Assembly (NCBI GenBank): GCA_963210315.1
Contig: OY723257.1
Coordinates: forward strand, 2,294,001-2,358,000
Direction of reading: 5' to 3'
Source of the DNA: Rhynchopus euleeides
Lineage: Eukaryota; Euglenozoa; Diplonemea; Diplonemida; Diplonemidae
Length of the DNA: 64,000 nt
The notes beneath the pieces are model-generated. The model was not told where the DNA came from and did not search any database. It was given only the letters and a program-made list of their open reading frames with translations. How positions within the stretch are numbered: position 1 is the stretch's first letter; each line of letters starts with the position of its first letter. A program made the translations under genes and the position numbers. Shown here piece by piece: positions 12,919 to 23,529 of this stretch.

Positions 12919-13629
12919 AAGCATCCTGCGAGCCATCTCGGATGATTCTTGGATAGCCTTTACGAGAGCCCGCCCAATACCCAGGGGGGGGGGGCGCGTA
13001 AGGAGGTCTTCAGGGTTTTATGCAAAATCGACGACATCTCTCTCCGGAGGGCGGGCAGGTGGGGTGTACAAAACCCCGCAAACCCTTAGGGTTTGCGGGT
13101 TTGCACAGCCGCCATCCTGTGTGAACCACCCGCACACTCCCCACCACACCATACCTCCTCTGCACAGCGAGGGAGGCCAGCCTTGCAAAGAAGTGCGAGG
13201 GGGGGTGGGGGGTGGGGGGAGGAGGAGGGGGTCGGGAACCCCAACGATATCTTGTGTCAGAGAGCCTTGCTTACAGAGAGAGGGTTGCTACCTGTCTTTG
13301 GCGGTATTGTGCCCATCCCCCACCCCCACCCCCCACCACCAATCAATAACAGCAAAGTGAGAAACAACAACACCAACTCTACCCCCCCCCCATCCCACCG
13401 TCGCCGTCACCATTGCATACTTTTTTTTTCTGTTTTTTGATTGTCTATCGTGTAGGGATAGACTGACCCCCCTTGAATACCCCCTCCCTCAGCCCTGAGC
13501 CCTCCCCCCCTATCCCCCTCTCTCCCCCCCCCCCCCCGCCCCCCTTTTGCCGAGAAAGATCCAAATGGTTTGGAGACAGGATTGCGGGTGTTGGGTGTGC
13601 CCTCATTCAACACAGAGATGCGGAATGAA

Positions 13630-13630
<1 letters not shown>

Positions 13631-13662
<32 letters not shown>
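13631..13662. repeat. GCT/AGC trinucleotide repeat
   Basis: About ten uninterrupted TGC units lie within C-rich non-coding sequence. No surrounding gene is supported, so it is unlikely to be a coding glutamine tract. Confidence 0.95.
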
Positions 13663-16600
13663 AGTTGATAGTGTGAGTTTTTTTCAAGATAGCCCCCCCC
13701 CCCCCTCTTCCCCACCCCTCCCCAAGCGCTACGACAGCGCAGTGTTCTCAAACGGGTGGGGGGGGGTTACGCGAAGCAAGAATAAGGAATCATGGCTGAT
13801 GTGCGTGCACATGCACATTACACACAAACCTCCCCTCCCCCCCCCTCCCCCCCCCCCCCCTCTCTCTCCCTCTCCCCCCCCCAGCCCTTCCCCTTCCCCC
13901 ATCCCCCTCTTCCTCTTCCTCTCTTCTCCATCCACCTCCCACCGCCACCACCCACCCCCCCAGCGCACACCTCCGGGTGTGTTAGGGGGTTTATTTGATT
14001 TTGCTCATTGCATCACATCTCTCCCTTCTTTGCTGGTGTCTTCACCACCTCCACCTCACACACCCTCCCTCCCCTTCCCGCCCCCACTTCGCTCCCCCGC
14101 CCCTCCCCGTACTCTTGCACACAATATCCAAAAAAAACTATTTTCCTTGGCCCCTCACGGTTATTTTATTTGCCTTGCCTATGTGTCCTGTCTTTCCACC
14201 CGTCACTCACACCTGACATCTCCCGCACCCACATGCCCCTCCATGATTTCCCTCATGATTTCCACCCCACCCCCACCCGTCCCCACCGCGCTGCATTTCT
14301 CGCAGCATTTCTTTACTTATTTCTTGCCTTGCCTTTCCTCACTCTTTCAGGGCCTTTCCACACACACGCCCTTTTATCGATCCCCATCCCATCCCATCCA
14401 ATGTTTTTTTTGCATTCTTTCCGCTATACTGGGTGATTGTGTGGGGTGTGGGGGGGGGGGGCGGTATTACAGGGAGCGTTGTGTGTGTGTGTGTGTCTGC
14501 GGTGCCTCATATTTTGTTGGGGGAGGGGGGGGGGGGATGGTATTTTCTCTCTCCCGGTGTTCTTCCCCCACCCACCCACCCACCCACCCACTCCCTCATC
14601 CCACCCACCCCAAAAAAACACCACCTTACCCCCCCCCCCCCCCTCTCTCTCACTTCCACCCCCTCCCGGTTATTTCCTCTCTACTTTTTCACCCGGGTGT
14701 ATCTGCCGAGTCTCTGCTGCCACCCTGCCTCCCCCCCCCCCCATCCACCCCGCCCCTCTCCATCCTCAATGCCTCCCTCAGATGGACGCAACGTTGATTG
14801 CGTGCTACAAACCACCACCACTGCCTCTCCCCATTTCCCAGATTTGAAAATTCAACTTGTCATGCCAAGTTTCTCAGAGAGCCTGTTTGATGCTGATGTT
14901 GCTGTTTGCTGTTTGCTGCTGAAGAAGAAGAAAAAAAAACGTTCGAATTTTTTTTACAACACAAATGGGTGTTTTGTGTGTCCCGTTGGTGAGGAACCGT
15001 CATTCCCCCCTCTCTCTCTCCCCCCCTCTTCGCATTGTTTTGCCGCTGTGTAGCCTCCCCCGCCCCCCCATCTCCTCTGGCATTGCTGCTGTTGCCGTTG
15101 GGGCGGCGTTGATCAAACATGATGCGGATGATTTTTAAGCCTCGCACTCCCCAGAGACCGCACTGGCTCCTGACCCCTCTCCCCCCCTTCCCCCCCCCCC
15201 CCCCCCCAAAAAAAAAACACGAATTCAGAAAGCGCTCTGGGTGTTTTTTCCCAGCTAGGTTGATGTGTATTTCTTGCCTCCCGTGCCCCCTGCCTGTTGT
15301 ATTTTTTTTGCCTATTCGACACCACCGCCACAACCCCCACCCCCACCCCACTCCTCGCCCCGCCTCGCCTTAGGTTCTGTCGATACCACAAATGAACGAA
15401 GTTTTGCGATATGCCAAATCAGGGTGGGTACGGGTGGGGGATCACGCCACGGAGACACGGTCTGCTGGCAAGAAGGGATATTGGATATTGCCGTGTCTAA
15501 AGTGTTGACGTTGTTGTTTTTTTTGGTTTTATTGTGTGTTTTTTTGGTTTTTGCCGCAGTGGGGTGGTGAACCACACCAATACGTGAGTGAGTACAACAC
15601 CTTCGGGCTGTTTGAAGCCGTATGGAAAAACAAAAGCTGTGCGTGCCGCTGCACTGATCGTCTCGCACGGCAGGCTAGCGGCCGTCGGTACTCATAATAC
15701 AGCTTTTTTTTGTTGATCTGATCTCGCTTCCACAGTCCTCCCCAGAAGGCGTTGCTTTTGCGCCAAAAACCCAAAATATGACAATGGGGGAAATACCGAG
15801 CCCCTCGCTCCTGGCAACCCACACACGCGCACACATGCATACACGGCAGTGGTGTGTACAGTGGAGGCAGCATCAGAGTTCGCTCGGTGCCACCTACACT
15901 CAGCAAAAAAGGTTACCGTGTGTGTGTGCGTATGCGTGTGTTCACTCATGGCCCCTTGCATTAACCCTGGCACTCCTTATTGTTTTTGAAGAACAGAACA
16001 CCCCCACCTGCCCCGTCCCCTCCCCCCGATGCGCAACTACAGGATTCCTCCGACCCAGGTATACCACTGAACGAACTATAGAATGGCAAAAAAATGACAG
16101 TCCATCTGATTCTGCTGAGTAACGTTCCCCCGCCCGCCCGCCATCGCAACCAGTTCTGTTCTTTGTGGCGAATTAAATAAGGGTGAGGGGTGTGGGCTGC
16201 GGCCACTCTTGCTGCCCTGCTAATATAAAAAAACCCAAGGTGTTTCTGAGACGCTGTCTGGCGATTCTGTGCGCCAAGGCGGCTGGTTGTCGGAAGTGCC
16301 CGAATAAAGCAAAGAATAAGGGAGATTGAAAGAACGAAATCTTGTAATGCATCACAATCCTGCACGACGGCTGACGAGAAAAAAATGGCAAACGATGTGT
16401 GTATTGTGTGTGTGTGCTTGCGTGTGCAGAAATTCATAGAAGGAACGAGCCAGTAACGACGCACGCACGCACAGACACACGCCTATAATAATGTTTCCTC
16501 TCACGAGGCCTCTTGGTTGTATTTCCATGGAGACATGTCTGCGTCTCCCACTGCAGGAACTGGATTCCATCTGGTCGTTGTTGTTGTTTTTTTCTCTTTT

Positions 16601-17808
16601 ATTTTTGAAGACAGTGCTCGCCCTCGACAGTATGTGCCTGTTCAGGGGCACATGTTCGCCTGTTCATATGACCACATTGGAAAAAGGAAAGGAAGGTGGA
16701 AGAAAAAATAGAAACCGAATCGTCCGATTGCTTTGTTGCAGTCCATGCCTGGCCTGTGCTGATGCCATGTTTCTATACCGCTGAACGCCCTCGCTTTGTC
16801 ATCGCGTGGTGCGTAGTAATTCGTGATACATACTAAGGGATGAATGAACATCTTGGGAGCACCCCCGATTCACCAACGCTGAACCCAAGCGGGGATTTTG
16901 GTTTATTACCTCCGCATGCCGATGTTGATGCCCTCCTCACCACGTCGTGAGAGCACTGCATGCAATGACCTGTGTCAAGAACACCCGTTGCCAAGAAACA
17001 AGGCACGTCCGCGATATCTGCGAGCACTCACGGAAAACCAGTTTGCCCTTTGTGCATGAACAAAGCCAACGTCAAACACTCACAGCCAGAATATTGTCGC
17101 GAGACGTCGAGGAATTCATACCAGCCAAACGTTACACCGGTGTTTGTTTTTTCTCTATTTTTCCGGGCCAAACGAACCCCCCTCTCTCCCCTCCCACCTG
17201 AACAAACAAACCCGGCTTACCGTGCGATGCGTCATTCAGCCATGCAAGCCACGCCCGGGGTACACCCGGGGGGGGCGGGAAGCGTGAAGGCCTTGGTGTG
17301 CAGACCTGAAATGGCACTTTTTCACGAAGACTAATACTCAAAGCAATCCAGATTGGCCTGCGTGGGATTCGCCACAGGGCATCAGCAGCGTGTGTCGGCA
17401 ATTCCCTACTCGGGAGGGCCGGCTGTTTAAGATGTGTTGTCAGCTCCCCTTTCACCCTCACCCTCCCCCGCTCATGTACCCACAGCATACTAGGTCGCAA
17501 CACAGCCCGGATCAGTCACTCACGATCAAGTTTCGGGTTGCTACCTGCAATTCTTGAGTGAAGGGATGGGGGGGGAGGGGGGATGGTTTCTCTCCGGAAA
17601 CCACGGCGCTCGCCCTTCATCCCCCCCCCCTCCCTCGCCCCGCTTCATGTGTGCCCGCAGCCCCCCCCTCTCTCTCTCTGTCTCTCTTCGGAGTGGATTT
17701 GATGCGGTTTCTATCAGAACGAATGTTGTGTCCCCCACCCCACCCCACCCCACCCCTGTCTATTCCAGCATCCCGCCTCAGTCGACAAGCAGATGTATGG
17801 GTGGAACA

Positions 17809-17950
17809 GGGGGTCTTCGCTACGGTTTAAAAACTGGCGTGATTTTAGTGTGGTTTTGCCCCGTTGGGGTTGTCTGTTGTTTTTGTGAGAAATTCGATTA
17901 ACGTTTGCCGGGGAAAAAGCTTAAGCCGATAGCGAAGACAGCCCCCCCCC
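17809..17950. mobile_element. Degenerate MITE with GGGGGTCTTCGCTA ends
   Basis: The left end GGGGGTCTTCGCTACGG (17809-17825) is mirrored imperfectly at 17921-17950 (TTAAGCC.GATAGCGAAGAC.GCCCCC). The same end sequence defines the intact MITE at 20456-20563 and appears as a single end at 62165. The right arm has small insertions, and I cannot fix the exact boundary or target duplication. Confidence 0.4.
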
Positions 17951-18533
17951 CTCCCTCCCCTCCCCCCAATACAAGGGTGTTTTATTTGCAAAACGAACGC
18001 CGATCTCGTCATTGAGAGAGCGATACGGATCGTGGGAAAAAGAAAGGAAGGAAAATTTCAAAAAAAACAATCACTGCGGCCGGTTTCGGCCATGAGCCGT
18101 CGTAAGGAATCAGATTCACAATGTAACACTGAAGACATCCACACATAATTCTTTTTTTTGTATTCTTCTGAAGCATCTCTGGAGAGACCACGCGTCTCAT
18201 CAGAAGGCTTCTTCGTACAACATGCATCCACGGGTTTTACCAGAAGACCGGAGGGTATGGATTGGCTGTTGGCCTTTCTCGGTGCGATCGGATCGCCAGA
18301 GGTGCCCCGCCACACCCGCCAACACACTCACACAATCACCGTAAAAAAAATGCGGTTTGTTTTTTTGTGCATGCTGCGTTGCGGGAACAACTGTCTCCCT
18401 GACAGGACTTCCTTCACCACCCCCGAAAGCAACGATTCTGCTAAGCTCAGAGTGGCTTCCTTTTATATTGGTCCCTGCCTGACACCCCCCCGCCTTTTCT
18501 GCCCCCTTCGAGAGGTTATTGTTTTTGAACTTA

Positions 18534-18718
<185 letters not shown>

Positions 18719-18976
18719 GCCCCACCTCGGAAACCGAATGCTTTCAAATACCCACCCCCGTTCTATTTTCTGAAGCTAGTTGCGCATCACCCCCCCCCCC
18801 CCCTAGGGGGGGTCAAATGCCACCCTTTTACGTGGACAAACACGATTTTTCAAAAAACCGGCGCAGAGGCCCCAAAGCCCCCGTAAACCCTCCAAACCCC
18901 CCCAGATCGGTCCGGAAACCCATCGAACCCCACTTTTCCACCATTCCGGGCACCTCAGGTGCCCGAATTGGGGTAC

Positions 18977-19426
18977 CTAAATTTTGTGCCACCGTTTGGT
19001 ACCGGACAGTGCCACTGTGTGGGAGGTTGGAAAAGAAAATGCCCCAACACACCACATCTGAGGGTTGCAATGCATGTTGCTTGCCAACCACGTCATCCGG
19101 TGGGTGTCAGGCGCTATGTAGGTGGCATTAGCCAGGTCTTCGATGAGTTCTGGCTTGTATATGTACCTCCCTGCCACCATGCACCGGGAGGCTGCCTGTA
19201 GGTACGGAACAAGTCCAGATGGTCGTGTGATTCCTGTGCAGCAGTGCTCCACAACCGGGATGTGTTGACAACGACTGTTGCAACACGAGCTGTACATTCC
19301 GGGAACACACGAAGTGCGCTGTCGTGGTACCCATTGTGCCAGAATTGGTACTTGCTGCGGTCTACTTTGCCTGGCCCAAGAGCACTGGTACTGAACAGTG
19401 CAATATGCGTGGCGAGGTGAATGCAA
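18977..19426 (-). CDS. Element ORF, left arm, unknown function
   Basis: A 149-residue frame ends inside the left arm. Its last 64 residues (GRYIYKPE onward to KRWHKI) are duplicated in mirror image in the right arm with two visible changes (Leu/His and Asn/Asp). The upstream half lies in the unique centre and is Cys-rich. I recognise no family. It could be a remnant of an element-encoded protein whose end was copied when the arms formed, or a chance frame. The few differences between arms do not settle it. Confidence 0.25.
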   Translation of the reverse strand: MHSPRHAYCTVQYQCSWARQSRPQQVPILAQWVPRQRTSCVPGMYSSCCNSRCQHIPVVEHCCTGITRPSGLVPYLQAASRCMVAGRYIYKPELIEDLANATYIAPDTHRMTWLASNMHCNPQMWCVGAFSFPTSHTVALSGTKRWHKI

Positions 19427-19561
19427 CGGAAGCGCGCAAAGTCAATACAGCTCTCGGATGGCGGGTGGTGGTGTCACTAGTGTGTGACGTTCACTCGAGG
19501 ATACAACGCATCACAATGAATCAGCAACCGTGGACCGAGTACAATACGCTCTCTGTGGCTG

Positions 19562-19792
19562 GTGTGGGGGACAAAGGCAGTGCCTGTGCCGCAGGCAGGG
19601 AGGTACATATACAAGCCAGAACACATCGAAGACCTGGCTGATGCCACCTACATAGCGCCTGACACCCACCGGATGACGTGGTTGGCAAGCAACATGCATT
19701 GCAACCCTCAGATGTGGTGTGTTGGGGCATTTTCTTTTCCAACCTCCCACACAGTGGCACTGTCCGGTACCAAACGGTGGCACAAAATTTAG
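19562..19792 (+). CDS. Element ORF, right arm, mirror of left-arm ORF
   Basis: A 76-residue frame holds the right-arm copy of the GRYIYKPE...KRWHKI tail. No start is convincing, because the open frame simply begins at the arm edge. Function is unknown. It is listed because the peptide is preserved in both arms without stops. Confidence 0.2.
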   Translation: MWGTKAVPVPQAGRYIYKPEHIEDLADATYIAPDTHRMTWLASNMHCNPQMWCVGAFSFPTSHTVALSGTKRWHKI

Positions 19793-20059
19793 GTACCCCA
19801 ATTCGGGCACCTGAGGTGCCCGGAATGGTGGAAAAGTGGGGTTCGATGGGTTTCCGGACCGATCTGGGGGGGTTTGGAGGGTTTACGGGGGCTTTGGGGC
19901 CTCTGCGCCGGTTTTTTGAAAAATCGTGTTTGTCACCCCCATTTGACCCCCCCTACCCCCCCCCCCCCCCCTTCCCATCCCTTGCCGAAGAACGAGGGGC
20001 AGCGTGTGACATTTAGGAGTTTCACAAAACCTGCTATTGGGTCGCTCTTCTGGGTGGTA

Positions 20060-20259
20060 NNNNNNNNNNNNNNNNNNNNNNNNNNNNNNNNNNNNNNNNN
20101 NNNNNNNNNNNNNNNNNNNNNNNNNNNNNNNNNNNNNNNNNNNNNNNNNNNNNNNNNNNNNNNNNNNNNNNNNNNNNNNNNNNNNNNNNNNNNNNNNNNN
20201 NNNNNNNNNNNNNNNNNNNNNNNNNNNNNNNNNNNNNNNNNNNNNNNNNNNNNNNNNNN
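20060..20259. other. Assembly gap (200 N)
   Basis: An unbroken run of exactly 200 N. Sequence on either side (to 20059 and from 20260) is AT/GC mixed with no obvious feature joining across it. The round size may be a placeholder. Confidence 0.99.
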
Positions 20260-20338
20260 GTGATTTGTCGACACCCAAAACGCAATGCACGGGCATGCGG
20301 TACGAATAAGCATACCTCCTTTATTCGACGCATGGGGG

Positions 20339-20612
20339 GTATGGAAATTTAGGCAAAATTAGCCAAAATTAGCCAATTTAGCCAGGTTTTTTGGCTGGGG
20401 AAAATAGTTGTCCAATTTTTGAAAAATTCGAAAAAAAATCGAAAAAAACGCCTAAGGGGGTCTTCGCTACGGGGTGATCGTCAGTGCATTTTGGTGCATT
20501 TCCTGTTGAATTGGCTGAAAACTGACGAAGTTTGTCGAAGTTTGTCGACCAGCGAAGACCCCCTAACTGTTTTTAGCCACTACGGCTAGCCACAGTGGCT
20601 AAATTTCCATAC
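20339..20612. mobile_element. MITE with GTATGGAAATTTAG ends
   Basis: A perfect 14-base inverted end, GTATGGAAATTTAG at 20339-20352, is mirrored at 20599-20612. Inside are repeats of AAAATTAGCC and, on the right, AGCCACTACGGCTAGCCACAG palindromic sequence. No coding capacity. A second MITE (20456-20563) sits inside it. I could not identify a target duplication. Confidence 0.6.
20456..20563. mobile_element. 108-base MITE with TAA target duplication
   Basis: Perfect 13-base ends, GGGGGTCTTCGCT at 20456-20468 and the reverse complement at 20551-20563, are flanked by direct TAA at 20453-20455 and 20564-20566. A three-base TWA duplication is typical of PIF/Harbinger-type MITEs. It lies inside another MITE, so it inserted later. 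Confidence 0.7.
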
Positions 20613-20647
20613 GGCCCTGGTGACCCGGGGTCCGAAATTTCGACATG

Positions 20648-20828
20648 CACGGTGGACTCCAGCGGGGGTAGGGTAACCCTTTTCGGGAGTCTCAACTAGG
20701 GGGAGTCCAACTCCCGCTAGCGGGAGTATAGACTCCCGCTAGCGGGAGTCTATACTCCCGCTAGGGGGAGTCTGACTCCCCCTAGCGGGAGTCTTTTCAC
20801 CTATTTTCACTCATTTTTCCCATGATAC
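20648..20828 (+). repeat. Left terminal inverted repeat with palindrome array
   Basis: CACGGTGGACTCCAGCGGGG is followed by four or more overlapping palindromes of the type ACTCCCGCTAGCGGGAGT (20705-20795), then CACCTATTTTCA and CCCATGAT. The right arm repeats these in reverse order. Such arrays inside transposon ends usually serve as transposase-binding sites; that role is inference. Confidence 0.75.
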
Positions 20829-20920
20829 CTATGCAATGTGGCACTCGTCACTGAAGTACAGCCACACCAAACGAAACGGACGTTTCCACCCATCCCAGCT
20901 CGCAGACCTGATTCACAAAA

Positions 20921-21301
20921 ATGGGGAAGACGACAACGAAGCCGGCAGCGAAGCCGGCGGCAAAGTCGATTAAGAAGAAGAAGAGCGCAGAGAGTCCCGA
21001 GGCTGCGGAGGCGACGAACATTGTGCATGATTTTTGCACGGCCTTCCCTGTTAAAAAAGGGGGCAGTGTGCTGACACTGGGATCCATTAGAAGGCTCCTA
21101 GCAACGGTGTTGAGCAAGGAGCTCCACCAGCACAGCACCCAGGTGGCCAACGCAATCATCGCCATGTCTTCCCTGACATGGATAAGTTCGCTGTCAGGGA
21201 AGTCGCAACGATGCGGAAGGAGGGCGCTCTCCGTCATATACAAGGTGGAGGCGAAGTATGGCAAGGTGCAGGATACAAACGTGTCGTCGGGGGCAGCCTG
21301 A
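20921..21301 (+). CDS. Small basic-tailed protein of the CACGGTGG element, unknown
   Basis: 126 residues from an ATG at 20921, just inside the left end. The first 25 residues are a Lys/Ala/Pro tail (KPAAKPAAK, then IKKKK) like those of histones or other DNA-binding proteins. The remainder (about 30-115) is predicted by eye to be helical and includes SIRRLLATVLSKELHQ and RALSVIYKVEAKYGK. I cannot match it to a histone fold with confidence. It shares no obvious similarity with the element's other ORFs. A DNA-binding accessory protein is plausible from the tail alone. A second frame overlaps its 3' half (21178-21474), so a frameshift or alternative reading is possible. Confidence 0.5.
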   Translation: MGKTTTKPAAKPAAKSIKKKKSAESPEAAEATNIVHDFCTAFPVKKGGSVLTLGSIRRLLATVLSKELHQHSTQVANAIIAMSSLTWISSLSGKSQRCGRRALSVIYKVEAKYGKVQDTNVSSGAA

Positions 21302-21450
21302 AGCCGCGAATGATCGCGACACGGGCGAACGGCTTGGCACCGTGGGTCTGGATAGATGCTGGAGTTCGGCCGGGTGAAACCGGAAGTCGCAGCAAAATTT
21401 GCCCCCCCAGATTTCTTCCTCAAACCCACCCGTGGGCTGATCCGGCCTTG

Positions 21451-21553
21451 CACGGTGGACTCCAGCGGGGGTAGGGTACCACTACCGGGTTTAACCCTTT
21501 TCGGGAGTCTCAACTAGGGGGAGTCCAACTCCCGCTAGCGGGAGTATAGATCA
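21451..21553 (+). repeat. Second, internal copy of the left transposon end
   Basis: CACGGTGGACTCCAGC followed by the same CTCAACTAGGGGGAGTCC and palindrome as at 20648, up to the first ACTCCCGCTAGCGGGAGTATAG. It keeps about 15 bases (around ACCACTACCGGG) that the outer copy lacks, so it is not a simple recent copy of the outer end. Confidence 0.85.
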
Positions 21554-21566
21554 GCAGTGGGCAACA

Positions 21567-21827
21567 ATGAGGCGATGCGGGGGGCGAGGGCACCGATGCT
21601 CACTGTGCGACATCCCAGAAGAACGCTGGTATCAACAGGTGCATCGATACCCGCACCTGACTCTCTCTGAGATGAAAGAGGCTGGCTACCCCTCCCTCTT
21701 GGCAGGTGTGCTTCCCAATGCCCGCTACGTCACCCCAGCACTCCATGACTGCAAGGGGCTCGCCATGCGGCTGATCAGGGTACTGGATGACAGGGGTGGA
21801 GCTTGGGGGTTTTTTCGGGTCAGCTGA
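21567..21827 (+). pseudogene. Probable transposase fragment (PALHDCKG motif)
   Basis: An 86-residue frame whose upstream side stays open into the internal end repeat, so its true 5' part may be missing. It has a CSLC pair near residue 12, a LTLSEMKEAGYPSLLAG stretch and then PALHDCKGLAMRLI. A Cys pair followed by a P-x-LHD-x-KG segment recalls the middle of CACTA/KDZ-type transposases, where a conserved aspartate-histidine region precedes helices. That comparison is from memory and weak. A strong hairpin follows the frame (21825-21864). I treat it as a truncated element gene. Confidence 0.35.
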
Positions 21828-21864
21828 CCTGATTTTCTGCAGGCCCTCACAAAAAATCAGGTCA
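21825..21864. other. Hairpin after the 21567 frame
   Basis: TGACCTGATTTT (21825-21836) pairs perfectly with AAAATCAGGTCA (21853-21864) around a 16-base loop. A 12-base palindrome GGTCAGCTGACC (21818-21829) overlaps its left side. Function unknown. Confidence 0.7.
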
Positions 21865-22039
21865 GGGGTAAAAAGAAAAAAAAATATAGATTTTCGGGAA
21901 ACCGGAAAAGTTGGCTCCTCGCCTTGGGGCCTCAAGGTGACCAGGAGGCGTTTCGTGAGCAAAGTGACCCCAGCGACATGAGCACAGGCCTCAAACAGTC
22001 ACAATAGAGGACAAATGAAGCTGCCCAACCCGTACCGTG

Positions 22040-22285
22040 CAACAGACGTTTACTACCGTGGCCTCCGGTGGCTGGGGGGCTCCGCCCCCCAGACCCCCCT
22101 GTGGCATGTGCCTGTCTTGTACCCAAGCCCTTTACATCAGGGAATCTCAGTATCCTCAGGAGGACGCAGCCAACTCACACAGAATCCGTACGCCCGCAAG
22201 TCACAGATGTTCACTACCGTGGCCTCCGGCGGCTGGGAGCTCCGCCTCCCAGACCCCCCCTACGGCATGTGTTTGTCTTGTAACC
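22040..22285 (+). repeat. Tandem pair of 170-base hairpin units inside the element
   Basis: Units repeat CTACCGTGGCCTCCGG(C/T)GG plus hairpins at 22072-22092 (arms CTGGGGGGC/GCCCCCCAG) and 22233-22252 (CTGGGAG/CTCCCAG). The second hairpin has an A for a G and a T for the matching C, so pairing is kept. The spacer matches that of the 3.5 kb pair. Confidence 0.8.
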
Positions 22286-22505
22286 AAGTCCTTGCGCGTC
22301 CGGGGCTGCATATCGGTTCCGGTACCTCGCGGGAGGCTGGGCCCGAGCACTGATCTCTGAGACGAACCGGGGGGGAACCCATAAGAAAAAATTGGCTGAC
22401 CCGATCTGACCCGATCCAGCCCGCAACCCCATATTTCAAGCTCCACCCCTGCTGGATGAGACAACAAAAAAATATTCGACAAGACCTGTACAAACCTTGC
22501 ACTGA

Positions 22506-23372
22506 ATGTGTCGCAGCATGGGACAGGTGCTCAGTTCCGGAAGGTCGTGCTTGCCTGTCACAGGACACACCTACAAGGGCTTGTTCCGCTACCTCTTTGT
22601 CTCCCTTGCAGACCTCATGCATTTCCGGTATGCAGACATCCCCTGGCGCTTCTGGGGATGCAAGGATGAGTCAGCCCGGATTCCCTTCTTGCGTGCTCGG
22701 ATCTCAGGGCATATATTTCACTGGTTGATGGAGCATGCCGAAAAGGGATCAACGCGCAATGCCTACGTACACAGTCTCCATCATTGGTGGGCTCCAGAAG
22801 ATGCAGTGCCTCTGCAGAACAACGACGAATTTGAAGAAGCAGAGAACGGACATCGCAAGAAAGATGCCGTTACAATCGCCAGCTCCGCAACTTACGAGAG
22901 AGATCTTGCGATGGCAGAAGAGAAGCGGCGCGCATCGGGCATGCCTTGGAAGGTTGCGCACCTGTCGCAGGACGGGATCCTCGGGTATAGAGAAGTCATC
23001 CTGTGTCCGTGTCTGCACACCCGACACGCTCATAGATTGGCTGTGTATGTTCTTTGCACACAGTTGACACAGCTGCAGAAGGGGTTTGTGCACTGCAACA
23101 CACAGGACTTCGTTGAACCCATCAGCGCGCCCTACTTCCTGTTCCGGTTCCCCGAAGGACACCGCAAATTATCGCTCTGCTTGTGCAAAATGCCAATCCC
23201 GCTGGGGGCGACTTTCACACCATTCGTGTCATCCGAGGCGACTTTGAGCACGCTTGACCAACGCGCACAGCAGGAGGGGGATGACAGTTCTGACGAAGAA
23301 GATGAGGCCTGCAGGATGGCTTGTCTTGCCCAAGGTGTAACACAACTACGACAGGCGATGGCCGCACTTTGA
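22506..23372 (+). CDS. 288-residue protein of the CACGGTGG element, unknown function
   Basis: Starts ATG 22506 and ends just before the right arm. The codons and residue mix look protein-like over the full length and no low-complexity sequence explains the frame. Visible features are an aromatic-rich N-terminal half (GLFRYLFVSLADLMHF, GHIFHWLMEH), YVHSLHHWW near residue 100, a Cys/His segment (LCPCLHTRHAHR), and an acidic run DDSSDEEDEA near residue 266. I recognise no family. Its place next to the right end, co-oriented with the other two frames, makes a transposition or replication protein likely, or the 3' part of one interrupted by the hairpin units. Upstream in-frame sequence is not convincingly coding. 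Confidence 0.55.
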   Translation: MCRSMGQVLSSGRSCLPVTGHTYKGLFRYLFVSLADLMHFRYADIPWRFWGCKDESARIPFLRARISGHIFHWLMEHAEKGSTRNAYVHSLHHWWAPEDAVPLQNNDEFEEAENGHRKKDAVTIASSATYERDLAMAEEKRRASGMPWKVAHLSQDGILGYREVILCPCLHTRHAHRLAVYVLCTQLTQLQKGFVHCNTQDFVEPISAPYFLFRFPEGHRKLSLCLCKMPIPLGATFTPFVSSEATLSTLDQRAQQEGDDSSDEEDEACRMACLAQGVTQLRQAMAAL

Positions 23373-23529
23373 CACCTCAAATTCTAACCGCTCACCTCCG
23401 CAGGTGTAGCCGCTACCAGGAGGATAGGTAGGTAGTCCAGAGTCCGGGGAAACTGACAGAAGCAAAACAAGCCCCTCCCCATCCCTCTTCCACCATGATT
23501 TTACCCCCCACGCCAGTAGACTGTAACTA

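Larger units (their letters stand above)
18804..19955. mobile_element. Long-armed inverted-repeat element, TA-flanked
   Basis: Ends GGGGGGGTCAAATG (18806) and CATTTGACCCCCCC (to 19953) are flanked by TA at 18804-18805 and 19954-19955. The inverted arms run about 360 bases (18806-19177 and 19593-19953). They differ by only a few substitutions plus a short indel near the tips. The centre (19178-19592) is unique. Each arm carries the same protein-like tail reading inward to outward on opposite strands. The end core matches that of the 8752-9509 element. The high arm identity means a recent origin or arm-to-arm conversion. Confidence 0.7.

Noticed and set aside
13075..13098. Telomere-like AACCCTTAGGGTT
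   Set aside because: A single hairpin, not a repeat array.
12710..13360. Long Ser-rich, Glu-rich and Lys-rich frames around 12.8 kb
   Set aside because: They are translations of the CTT microsatellite on both strands.
13673..14797. 374-residue Pro/Ser-rich frame
   Set aside because: C/T-biased DNA lacks purine-rich stop codons on this strand, so the frame is open by composition alone.
15853..15900. U4 snRNA-like CAGTGG.GGCAGCATC
   Set aside because: Similarity stops after about 15 bases; the U4 5' stem-loop and U6-pairing region are absent.
19883..20333. Frames spanning the N run
   Set aside because: Open only because N codons are not stops.
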